Source: Gemmiger_A avium (GTDB lineage Bacteria; Bacillota; Clostridia; Oscillospirales; Ruminococcaceae). Taken from it: a stretch of 23,401 nucleotides of DNA. The notes beneath the pieces were generated by a model. The model did no database searches. It was not told where the DNA came from and saw nothing but the letters and a program-made list of their open reading frames with translations. The stretch spans positions 1 to 23,401 of the forward strand of contig DXFE01000074.1 of assembly GCA_019114585.1 (NCBI GenBank), in the 5' to 3' direction. The translations under genes were made by a program, and so were the position numbers. This document shows positions 7,016 to 14,594 of the stretch, piece after piece; position 1 is the first letter of the stretch; every line of letters starts with the position of its first letter.

Positions 7016-8106
7016 ACAGCCCCGTCAACTACGGCGGGATTACTTTAAAGAACCGGGTGATCTTTGCGCCCACCTCCATGGGATTGGGCGCCGAAGCCTG
7101 GCGGGAAGCCCTGCGCCGCATTGCCGCGGGCGGATGCGCCATGATCATTGTGGGCGATGTGCCGGTAACGCGGCACGGCTTTGGCCCCTCGCTGTACACG
7201 GCCAAGGGGCGTGCCTTTTACCGCAGCGTGGCTGATGCCGTACACCAGGAAGGCTGCCTGCTGTGCGCCCAGCTGCACCAGACGGATTCCGACTGGAAAG
7301 CTATGCTCAAGTACGTTCCCGGAGTTCTCACCAAGCGGATCAGCCCGCAGCAGCTTCGCCCGCTTTTGAACGAACAGGTGGGCCCCTACATCACCGGTCT
7401 GCCGCAAAAGAAGATTCGTGCGATCACCGAAGCATTTGGCGAAGCGGCGGTACTGGCCCGGCAGGCTGGCTTTGACATGGTGCAGGTACACGGGGACCGG
7501 ATGTGCGGCAGTTTTTCCTCCGCACTGTATAACCACCGCACCGATGAATATGGCGGCAGCCCGGAAAACCGGGCACGGTTTGCGGTGGAAGTGGTACGTT
7601 CCATTCGCCGCCGGCTGCCCGACATGCCCATCGACTACAAACTGGCGGTGCGGCAGGAAGATCCTCATTACGGCAACGCCGGGGTCCTGGCACAAGAGCT
7701 GCCTGTCTTTGTCCCGCTGCTGGAGCAGGCCGGCGTGACCAGTTTTCACGTAACGCTGGCCAATCACGGTTCCCTCAGCGACACAATTCCTCCGGCCAAC
7801 CACCCGTATTTTGCCGGGCAGGGATGTTTTCTTTTCTTCTGCGACCAGGTGCGAGGATTGACCCGGCTGCCGGTCTGCGGTGTGGGCGGGCTGAACGACC
7901 CGGATTTCATTGAGCAGCAGCTGCGCGCCGGGCGCATCGACTGCGCCGCCATGAGCCGCCAGCTGATTGCCGATCCGGACTGGCCCAACAAGGTATTCAG
8001 CGGCAAAGCCGGAGAGATTCACCGCTGCGTGCGGTGCAACAAGAAGTGCCTGGGCGGCATGATGGCCCACCAGGGTGTACACTGTATCTACGAAAGGATG
8101 GATTGA
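7000..8106 (+). CDS. bilR: Bilirubin reductase BilR, short form (OYE-family)
   Basis: A 368-residue FMN-binding TIM barrel of the Old Yellow Enzyme/2,4-dienoyl-CoA reductase family. Seen: N-terminal NRVIFAPTSMG, active-site VHGDRMCGSFSS (163-174) leading into NHRTDEYGGSPENRARF, FMN phosphate-binding region with VCGVGGL near 292-298, and a C-terminal iron-sulfur motif Cys343-x2-Cys346-x3-Cys350-x11-Cys362. The protein stops just after the last Cys, so the FAD/NAD(P)H domain of long family members is absent. Asp166 and Arg167 occupy positions where common OYE relatives have other residues (HGAHG or HGHHG); from memory these two residues mark the bilirubin reductase clade. BilR reduces bilirubin to urobilinogen in gut bacteria. 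The start at 7000 lies inside bilQ, with only a weak ribosome site. The neighbouring flavodoxin probably delivers electrons. Confidence 0.87.
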   Translation: MYETLNSPVNYGGITLKNRVIFAPTSMGLGAEAWREALRRIAAGGCAMIIVGDVPVTRHGFGPSLYTAKGRAFYRSVADAVHQEGCLLCAQLHQTDSDWKAMLKYVPGVLTKRISPQQLRPLLNEQVGPYITGLPQKKIRAITEAFGEAAVLARQAGFDMVQVHGDRMCGSFSSALYNHRTDEYGGSPENRARFAVEVVRSIRRRLPDMPIDYKLAVRQEDPHYGNAGVLAQELPVFVPLLEQAGVTSFHVTLANHGSLSDTIPPANHPYFAGQGCFLFFCDQVRGLTRLPVCGVGGLNDPDFIEQQLRAGRIDCAAMSRQLIADPDWPNKVFSGKAGEIHRCVRCNKKCLGGMMAHQGVHCIYERMD

Positions 8107-8108
8107 GT

Positions 8109-8585
8109 ATGGGTTACGCGATCGTTTTCAGCAGCCGCACCGGCAATACCCGCCAGTTGGCCGAGGCCATCCGGGACGCACTGCCGGCGGATGGGTGCGT
8201 GTATTTTGGCCAGCCGGGCCCGGATGTGCCGGCAGCCGACCGCTATTATGTGGGCTTCTGGACCGACAAGGGCAGCTGCGACGAGGATGTGGCCGCATTT
8301 CTGGAAAGCATCGGGGATGCGCCGGTATTTTTGTTCGGCACCGCGGGCTTTGGCGGCGCGGCCGCCTATTTTGACAAGATTCTGGACTCGGTACAGGCGC
8401 ATGTGCAGGGCCCGGTGACCGGCCGCTTCATGTGCCAGGGCCGGATGCCGGCGGCGGTGCGTGACCGGTATGAGGCCATGCCGGACAGCCCCCGGCGCCA
8501 GGCCATGCTGGACAACTTCAACGCTGCACTGGCGCACCCGAACAAAGAGGATCTGGCCCGTCTGCGCCGCGCTGTAGAGGGCTGA
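8109..8585 (+). CDS. bilS: Flavodoxin-like protein BilS
   Basis: A 158-residue flavodoxin-fold protein. The FMN phosphate loop SSRTGNTRQ is at residues 8-16, and a second cofactor-side loop FGTAGFGGAAAYF at 76-88. The C-terminal third, with GRFMCQGRMPAAVRDRYEAM (105-124), is the extension seen in BilS-type and related small flavodoxins. The ATG at 8109 lies two bases after the bilR stop, with AAAGGATGG upstream; in-frame codons further upstream fall inside bilR and were rejected. It probably serves as redox partner of the short-form BilR, which lacks its own NAD(P)H domain. A terminator follows within 15 bases. Confidence 0.88.
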   Translation: MGYAIVFSSRTGNTRQLAEAIRDALPADGCVYFGQPGPDVPAADRYYVGFWTDKGSCDEDVAAFLESIGDAPVFLFGTAGFGGAAAYFDKILDSVQAHVQGPVTGRFMCQGRMPAAVRDRYEAMPDSPRRQAMLDNFNAALAHPNKEDLARLRRAVEG

Positions 8586-8599
8586 ATCGTTTGATAAAG

Positions 8600-8645
8600 A
8601 AAATCCCCGGAGGGGCCGCTGCCGCGGTTCCTACGGGGATTTTTC
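8600..8645 (+). terminator. Terminator between bilS and the MFS gene (works both ways)
   Basis: The outer stem AAAATCCCCG (8600-8609) and CGGGGATTTT (8634-8643) continues into an inner stem AGGGGCCGC/GCGGTTCCT with a short loop. T residues follow on the plus strand and TTTTCTTTATC follows on the minus strand, so it can end bilQRS and also the convergent transporter gene. Confidence 0.88.
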
Positions 8646-8649
8646 GTTT

Positions 8650-9843
8650 TCAGTGCCGTTCCGGCAGAATGCGGCGCAGCCAGAAGCTGCCGGCCAGCAG
8701 TACCAGCGGGAACAGGATGGCCGCCAGCAGGCCGGCCTGCAAGACGCCGCCCGCCCGCTCGGACACAAAGCCCACCAGGGTGGGGCCGGAAGAACATCCC
8801 AGATCGCCCCCCAGTGCCAGCAGGGCAAACAGCGCGGTGCCGCCGGCAGGCATCCGGCCCGCTGCAATGCTGAACACCCCCGGCCAGAGGATTCCCACCG
8901 ACAGGCCGCACAGCCCGCACCCCAGCAGTGCCAGCGCAGGATGCGGGGCAAACACGGCCAGCAGATAGGACGCGACGCAGAGTACACAGCTGCCCCGCAT
9001 AAAGCCCAGCAGGCTGATCCGGTCGCTGAAAGCCGCGTACAGCACACGGGCCAGACCCATCAGCACCGCAAAAAAGCAGGGGCCCGCCAGGTCGCCCAGG
9101 GTCTTGCTGATGCCCAGCCCCTTTTCGGCAAAGGCCGAAGCCCACTGGCTCATGGAAAGCTCCGACGCGCCGGCACAGACCATCAGCAGCGCCAGCAGCC
9201 AGAAACCGCTGCTTCGCAGCAGTTCCCTCACCGACATGCCGCCGCCCTCCGGGGTCAGGCTGTTGACCGGCACCCGGCTGAACAGCATTGCATTGGCGGC
9301 GGGCACCAGCGCCCACAGCAGCGGCAGCATCCGCCAGCTATCGCTGCCCAGCAGGGCCAGAAACGCAGTGGACAGCGCGATCACCAGCACACAGCCCCAG
9401 CAGTAAAAGGAATGCAGCAGGCTCATGGCGGCATCTTTTTTCTCGGTGGGGCAGGCCTCCACAATCGGGCTGATCAGCACCTCGATCAGCCCGCCGCCCA
9501 CGGCATACAGGCAGACCGCTGCCAGCAGCCCTACATAGGGATGGGGCAGCAGCTCCGGCAGCACAGCCAGGCCGGCCAGCCCCAGTGCACAGCACACATG
9601 GGCGATCACCGCGCAGCGCCGGTATCCCAGCCGGTCCACAAACAGGGTACTGGCTAGATCCACCAGCAGCTGCACACCAAAATTGAAGGTCACCAGCAGG
9701 GTGATCTGCCCCAGCGAGATCCCATAGGTGCGCTGCAATGTCAGGAACAGCAGCGGCGCCAGGTTGTTCACGATGGCCTGGCAGACATAGCCCAGATAGC
9801 TGGCGTAGAGGGTATGGTTATAGTTCCATCGGGTTTCGGTCAT
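8650..9843 (-). CDS. Major facilitator superfamily transporter
   Basis: A 397-residue membrane protein with about twelve hydrophobic helices in two halves. The loop between helices 2 and 3 carries VDRLGYRRC, the D-R-x-G-[YR]-R form of the MFS signature; the second half has SDRISLLGFMRG in the matching loop. HSFYCWG in helix 5 recalls FucP-like and related sugar or drug carriers. GAGGAG lies six bases before the ATG. The gene faces bilS and lies behind the terminator of the dcw cluster; no clear promoter is visible in the 58-base gap, so it may start inside ftsQ or rely on read-through. The substrate is unknown, and a link to bilin transport would be guesswork. Confidence 0.9.
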   Translation of the reverse strand: MTETRWNYNHTLYASYLGYVCQAIVNNLAPLLFLTLQRTYGISLGQITLLVTFNFGVQLLVDLASTLFVDRLGYRRCAVIAHVCCALGLAGLAVLPELLPHPYVGLLAAVCLYAVGGGLIEVLISPIVEACPTEKKDAAMSLLHSFYCWGCVLVIALSTAFLALLGSDSWRMLPLLWALVPAANAMLFSRVPVNSLTPEGGGMSVRELLRSSGFWLLALLMVCAGASELSMSQWASAFAEKGLGISKTLGDLAGPCFFAVLMGLARVLYAAFSDRISLLGFMRGSCVLCVASYLLAVFAPHPALALLGCGLCGLSVGILWPGVFSIAAGRMPAGGTALFALLALGGDLGCSSGPTLVGFVSERAGGVLQAGLLAAILFPLVLLAGSFWLRRILPERH

Positions 9844-9856
9844 ACTAACTCCTCAC

Positions 9857-9888
9857 AGAAAAGCGGCGCCGCAGCAGAGCGGCGCCGC
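9857..9888 (-). terminator. Terminator of the dcw cluster
   Basis: A perfect 10-bp GC stem, GCGGCGCCGC in both arms (9863-9872 and 9879-9888), with a 6-base loop; on the minus strand TTTTCT follows. It lies 13 bases after the ftsQ stop. Confidence 0.85.
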
Positions 9889-9901
9889 GCGTATTGCACA
9901 A

Positions 9902-11041
9902 TCAGTCCGGGCTGAACACCGGCCGGATGGTGCCGTCTTCCCGGATGTTGCTCACGTCCAGGGTACCGGTATCGGTGGCGGACAGCCCGTCCGGGCTGGT
10001 CAGAATCGCCTGGGTAAACTGAATCTTATAGGTCAGATTGTTGGAGGTACCCAGCAGCACCTTGATCCGGCCGTCATAGGTAACGCTTATCTGGCTCAGA
10101 TCGGTCATGTCCAGCTGTGTAACCGAATCCAGCAGGCCTTCCTCTTCCAGCTGTTTCAGGATCTGCCGCAGCAGCAACAGATCGCCGGAACGGTCTTCCG
10201 GCTCAGCCGTAGGGGCGGGAGTGGCTTCTGCCGAAGAGGCGCTGCTGTCCGCCCCGGAAGAGGAATCCGTCTGCTCGGCCGGCTTCTCCGTGGGGTCGGG
10301 CAGGTCCAGCTGGAGAAAAGTTCCCGGCACCGGTGTCTGTACGTCCAGCCCCAGAATGCTCAGCAGCCCGGCGGGCTGGGTGTTGGACAGTTCCATGACC
10401 TTGAACTGCTCGCTCAGGGTAGCCCACCCGGCCGTGGTCTGCACACAGTAGGTGGCCACGGCCGGCTGCACCCGCACGATTACGGTGGAGGGGATATGCT
10501 GGTAGACCTCCACCGTTTCCAGAAGCGGAAACTCCAGCGACAGTTCCTGGGCTTTTTCCTGGGCGTTGAAGCTGTACAGCTGATCTCCCACAGCCACCCC
10601 CAGTGCGGCGGTGATGGCCTCCTCCGCATAGGGGCCGGTATCCGCCGGGGTGGAGCGATCCAGATTCTGCACGGTGATGGTCTCAATTTTGAACAGCACC
10701 GTAAAAGAGAGCACCACGCCGGTGATGATCAGCGCACAGATCAGCAGACCGGCCAGGATCCGCCGGTTGCGGCGGCGGCGGCGCATCTCCCCTTTGGTAA
10801 CCCGGCGGCGAACCGCCCGGGCGCGGGAATTGCGGCTTTTTTTACCCCGAGGGGGCCGCTGTGCAGGCGCAGGGGCGCGGGCCGGCATTTCGCCCAGATT
10901 CAGTTCAATCTGCTGCACACCGCCGTTTCGCCCCGCGCGGCGGGGCGGCGGTACCGGCGCGTTGTTCTGGTCGAACAGAGGTGCCTGCCGCACAGGACGC
11001 GGCGCAGGCCGGCGGACGTTTTTCTTTTTTCGTTTTGCCAT
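9902..11041 (-). CDS. ftsQ: Cell division protein FtsQ/DivIB
   Basis: A 379-residue bitopic membrane protein of the divisome, the partner of FtsL and FtsB/DivIC. Visible parts: a Pro/Arg-rich basic cytoplasmic region (1-94), one membrane helix (about 95-117), a POTRA domain starting FKIETITVQNLDRS (117-130) and closing around 190, then the beta domain. The beta domain is split by a low-complexity Ser/Ala/Thr/Pro/Glu stretch (about 248-285), an odd insertion for the family, and resumes with LRQILKQLEEEGLLDSV. It is the last gene of the dcw cluster here, 62 bases after murG. AAGGAGG is somewhat far from the ATG, but no better start exists. Confidence 0.9.
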   Translation of the reverse strand: MAKRKKKNVRRPAPRPVRQAPLFDQNNAPVPPPRRAGRNGGVQQIELNLGEMPARAPAPAQRPPRGKKSRNSRARAVRRRVTKGEMRRRRRNRRILAGLLICALIITGVVLSFTVLFKIETITVQNLDRSTPADTGPYAEEAITAALGVAVGDQLYSFNAQEKAQELSLEFPLLETVEVYQHIPSTVIVRVQPAVATYCVQTTAGWATLSEQFKVMELSNTQPAGLLSILGLDVQTPVPGTFLQLDLPDPTEKPAEQTDSSSGADSSASSAEATPAPTAEPEDRSGDLLLLRQILKQLEEEGLLDSVTQLDMTDLSQISVTYDGRIKVLLGTSNNLTYKIQFTQAILTSPDGLSATDTGTLDVSNIREDGTIRPVFSPD

Positions 11042-11103
11042 CCGGCCTCTCCCCTCCTTTTTACAAAGCCGCCATTCCCGGAGGGCACGGCGGCGCAGGC
11101 AAT

Positions 11104-12231
11104 TTACTTTCCTTCGTCCACCAGACGCAGCAGGCGGGCGGTGATCTTGTTCAGGCTTTCCGGCTCGGCCATGGCGCGGGCCATCTTGCCCATAACGCCC
11201 AGCTTGCCCGGTTCGGCCAGCAGGCCTTCCACTGCCTGGATCAGGCCCTCGCCGGTCAGATCCTTTTCCTCGATCACCAGGGCAGCCCCGGCTTTCTGCA
11301 GTTCCAGCGCGTTGTAGTACTGATGATTTTCCGCCACATTGGGGCTGGGAATCAGGATCGCAGCCCGTCCGGCAGCCTGCAGTTCCGCCAGGGTCAGCGC
11401 CCCGGCCCGGCTGATGACCAGATCGGCGGCGGCCAGCAGCTGGGGCATATTGCGGATGTACTCACTGACCACCAGGTCCTGGCCGGGTGCAAAGCCCTTT
11501 TCCTCGCCCAGGCTGCGGAACAGCTCCACGCCCCGGCTGCCGGTGGCATGCAGATGCAGGATGGTATGCGGCCGACTCTTTTGCTCCCAGGCAACCAGAT
11601 CGGCCACCACTTCATTGATGCGGCGGGCCCCCAGGCTGCCGCCAAAGCTCAGGATCACGGTTTTGTCCCCGGCAGCCAGGCGGGCCCGTGCCTCCGCGCG
11701 GTCCTGGGCAAAGATCTCCGGCCGTACCGGATTGCCTACCACCAGGGTCTTGTCCGGTGCGCCCAGCTTTTCCACCGCGGCAGGTACCGCGGCAAACACC
11801 ACGTCCACGTCCCGGGCCAGCAGCTTGTTGGTCACGCCGGGGAAGGCATTCTGCTCATGGATGGCGGTATGGATACCCATTTTGGCGGCGCAGCGCACCA
11901 CCGGGCCGCTTACATAACCGCCGCAGCCGATCACCAGATCGGGCTGCACCTCCCGCAGGATGGCTTTGGCCCGCGGCCCGGACAGGGCCAGATGCCACAC
12001 AGCCTGCAGGTTGCGCACTACGTTTTTAGGGGTCAGGCGGCGCTGGATGCCATTGACCTCGATGTGATGAAAGGCATACCCCGCCTCGGTTACGAGGCCG
12101 AATTCCATGCCCTCCCGCCGGCCGGCAAAATGGATCTCGGTATCCGGCCGGGCGGCACGCAGTGCACCGGCGATGGCCAGAGCCGGGTTGATATGACCGG
12201 CTGTTCCGCCGGCCGCAATGAGTACTCGCAT
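11104..12231 (-). CDS. murG: MurG, lipid II synthase
   Basis: A 375-residue peripheral membrane glycosyltransferase (GT28) that adds GlcNAc from UDP-GlcNAc to lipid I. Motifs seen: GGTAGHINPALAIA (8-21), HEQNAFPGVTNK (125-136), SFGGSLGARRIN (195-206) and SRAGALTLAELQAAGR (274-289) followed by PSPNVAENHQYYNA, which bind the nucleotide sugar in the family. The length is normal. AAAGGAG lies 11 bases before the ATG. ftsW lies 37 bases upstream; murD and murC, often nearby, are absent. Confidence 0.97.
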   Translation of the reverse strand: MRVLIAAGGTAGHINPALAIAGALRAARPDTEIHFAGRREGMEFGLVTEAGYAFHHIEVNGIQRRLTPKNVVRNLQAVWHLALSGPRAKAILREVQPDLVIGCGGYVSGPVVRCAAKMGIHTAIHEQNAFPGVTNKLLARDVDVVFAAVPAAVEKLGAPDKTLVVGNPVRPEIFAQDRAEARARLAAGDKTVILSFGGSLGARRINEVVADLVAWEQKSRPHTILHLHATGSRGVELFRSLGEEKGFAPGQDLVVSEYIRNMPQLLAAADLVISRAGALTLAELQAAGRAAILIPSPNVAENHQYYNALELQKAGAALVIEEKDLTGEGLIQAVEGLLAEPGKLGVMGKMARAMAEPESLNKITARLLRLVDEGK

Positions 12232-12268
12232 GGGGTGCGCTCTCCTTTCCTTTTTCTTTTTTTACCCG

Positions 12269-13546
12269 TCAGGAACCAAAGAAATCCCGGCGGCGGGCTT
12301 TTTGCTGCGCCTCCCGCTGGGCGCGTTCGGCGGCCTGCCGTTCCTTTTCCAGCTGGCGCTGCAATGCCTGGTTGGCGTTGCCCGCCCGGCATATACTGAA
12401 CAGCACCCCCATCTGGGCCAGCAGCATCGTCAGGCTGGTACCGCCGGACGAAAAGAACGGCAAGCTGATGCCGGTGTTGGGGATGGTGTTGGTAACCACC
12501 GCGATGTTCAAAAAGACCTGCCAGGCGATCTGGGCGGTAATGCCGATGCCCAGCAGCGCACCGTACCGGTCAGGGGCGTGCATGGACACCCAGGCACACT
12601 GGATGATGAATGCCACAAACAGGCCGATGCACAAACAGGCGCCCACAAAGCCCAGCTCTTCGCAGAGCACCGCAAAGATAAAGTCGTTCTGTGCCTCGGG
12701 CAGCCAGAGGTTTTTCTGCATGCTGTTGCCGATGCCCACACCGAACAGCCCGCCGGACGCGATGGTATACAGGCTTTGGGCGGTCTGCATGGTACTGTTC
12801 AGAATGTCGGAAAAAGGATCCAGCCAGCCGGCCAGACGTTCTTCCACGTAGCCTTTCTGTACCAGAAAGAAGACCACGCCAACTGCTCCCACGCCGCCGG
12901 CGCCCAGAAACAGCCAGCGCAGGCTGGCCCCGCCCACCGCGATCGTGGTCATCAGGATGCAGACCATCAGCACCATGGCGGAATAGTGGGGCTCAAATTT
13001 CAGCAGCACCAGGATGGGCAGCACAAAAATCAGCGGCAGGATGATGCCGTACCACAGGGTGTGCACGCGCCGGTGATGGGCGTCCAGCAGATGGGCGCCG
13101 TACAGAATGACCGCGAACTTGGCGATCTCGCTGGGCTGAATGTTGGGCAGGCCGGGCAAACGGATCCAGCGGTGGTAGCCGTTCAGGTCCGGCAGGATCA
13201 GCACCAGCACCAGCAATCCCAGCGTTACGCCATAAAATGCCCAGGTCCATTGGCGCAGCCAGTGATAGTCCACCATGGAGACAAACCAGGCCACGCCCAG
13301 GCCCAGCAATGCATAGAGGAACTGGGGCCCGATGTAGTAGAAGCTGTTGCCGCCGTGTTTATAATACGCGGTGACATAGCTGGCGCTGAACAGCATGATC
13401 AGGCCAAACACCATAAGCACCAGCAGGGTGACCACCAGATAGGGAGATACCTGGCCGGGATGCCGGTAGAAGAACCGGGGCCGGCGCAGGTGCGCCCGTT
13501 TGCGGGGGGCGGGCCGTACCCCGCGGTTTTGTGCCGTCGATGCCAC
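12269..13546 (-). CDS. ftsW: FtsW/RodA/SpoVE-type peptidoglycan glycosyltransferase
   Basis: A 425-residue SEDS-family membrane protein that polymerises lipid II with a partner class B PBP; in this cluster the likely partner is the PBP at 16029-18284. About ten helices follow a basic N-terminus (1-35). Typical stretches: LIMLFSASYV in helix 1, GYHRWIRLPG then IQPSEIAKFA (the SEDS active-site loop), QAQSL-like TAQSLYTIASGGLFGVGIGNS, and the late loop NTGISLPFFSSGGTS. The tail NQALQRQLEKERQAAERAQR and onward is a charged helix ending ARRRDFFGS. The start is GTG at 13546, chosen because AAAAGGAGGTG lies just before it. Confidence 0.96.
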   Translation of the reverse strand: MASTAQNRGVRPAPRKRAHLRRPRFFYRHPGQVSPYLVVTLLVLMVFGLIMLFSASYVTAYYKHGGNSFYYIGPQFLYALLGLGVAWFVSMVDYHWLRQWTWAFYGVTLGLLVLVLILPDLNGYHRWIRLPGLPNIQPSEIAKFAVILYGAHLLDAHHRRVHTLWYGIILPLIFVLPILVLLKFEPHYSAMVLMVCILMTTIAVGGASLRWLFLGAGGVGAVGVVFFLVQKGYVEERLAGWLDPFSDILNSTMQTAQSLYTIASGGLFGVGIGNSMQKNLWLPEAQNDFIFAVLCEELGFVGACLCIGLFVAFIIQCAWVSMHAPDRYGALLGIGITAQIAWQVFLNIAVVTNTIPNTGISLPFFSSGGTSLTMLLAQMGVLFSICRAGNANQALQRQLEKERQAAERAQREAQQKARRRDFFGS

Positions 13547-13584
13547 GGCCGCACCTCCTTTTCAGAAAATCGGGCTGCAGCCCG

Positions 13585-14589
13585 TCAGCTCAGATACAGG
13601 AACACCACACCCAGCAGGATCGCGCTGGCGGCCACAAAGCTGAAGGTGGCCACAATGCGCACCTCGCTCCAGCCGGAGAGCTCAAAGGAATGGTGAATCG
13701 GGGTCATTTTGAAGATACGCTTGCCATGGGTCAGCTTGAAGCAGGTCACCTGAATGACCACGCTGCCCGCCTCGCAGATATAGACAAAGCCCATGAAAAC
13801 CAGCAGTTCGGGCCGGCCCATGCAGAAGGCCATGGCGGTGACCGCACCGCCCAGGAACATGCTGCCGGTGTCCCCCATAAAGGTCTTGGCGGGGTAGAAG
13901 TTCCAGACCAGGAATCCGGCCAGAGCGCCGCCCAGCGCCGCCGCGTACAGGGACAGTTCAAACATGCCCAGCAGGCCGGTGATGAGCAGATAGCCCACCA
14001 TAACCACAAAGGTCACGCTGCTGGCCAGGCCGTCGATGCCGTCGGTCAAATTGACCGCGTTGACCATGAAGATAATCCCCAGAAACGCGATCGGGTAGAA
14101 CGCCAGCCCCAGATCCACCGTGCCGAATACCGGCAGGGCTACCAAAGTGGTCAGGTTGCCGCTGTGGGCCAGGGACGCCATAAACATAACGGTGATAACC
14201 GCCTGAATGGCCATTTTCTGCCAGGCACGCAGGCCCAGGTTGCGATGGTGCACCACCTTGGAGAAGTCGTCCGCAAAGCCGACCAGACCAAAAGCGAAGG
14301 CGCTGAACATCACCTGCAGCACCCCGGTCAGGCTGCTGGGGGTAAACAGGCTGGGCTCCCGCAAAAACAGGGTAAGCAGCGCAAAGCACAGCCCCAGCGT
14401 GCTGCCCAGGATAAAGCACAGCCCGCCCATAATGGGGGTACCCTGCTTTTTCTTATGCCAGGTAGGGCCGATCTCCTTGATGGTCTGGCCCAGATGCAGC
14501 TTGCGCAGCATAGGCACGATAAAGCATCCGGAAGTGGCCGAGATCAGCGCCGCGCTCACCACGGCCACGATCAGGGAAATGGTTGTCAT
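13585..14589 (-). CDS. mraY: MraY, phospho-MurNAc-pentapeptide transferase
   Basis: A 334-residue membrane enzyme that joins phospho-MurNAc-pentapeptide to undecaprenyl phosphate, giving lipid I. Motifs: GFADDFSK with the metal-binding Asp pair (105-112), NAVNLTDGIDGLA (177-189), MGDTGSMFLGG (238-248), and TPIHHSFELSGWSE (296-309). The family form of the last motif is PIHHHFE; the third His is Ser here. Two starts are possible. ATG 14598 overlaps the murF stop as ATGA but is one base from the GGAG ribosome site; ATG 14589 has a 10-base spacing and is preferred. Confidence 0.96.
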   Translation of the reverse strand: MTTISLIVAVVSAALISATSGCFIVPMLRKLHLGQTIKEIGPTWHKKKQGTPIMGGLCFILGSTLGLCFALLTLFLREPSLFTPSSLTGVLQVMFSAFAFGLVGFADDFSKVVHHRNLGLRAWQKMAIQAVITVMFMASLAHSGNLTTLVALPVFGTVDLGLAFYPIAFLGIIFMVNAVNLTDGIDGLASSVTFVVMVGYLLITGLLGMFELSLYAAALGGALAGFLVWNFYPAKTFMGDTGSMFLGGAVTAMAFCMGRPELLVFMGFVYICEAGSVVIQVTCFKLTHGKRIFKMTPIHHSFELSGWSEVRIVATFSFVAASAILLGVVFLYLS

Positions 14590-14594
14590 GGAAA

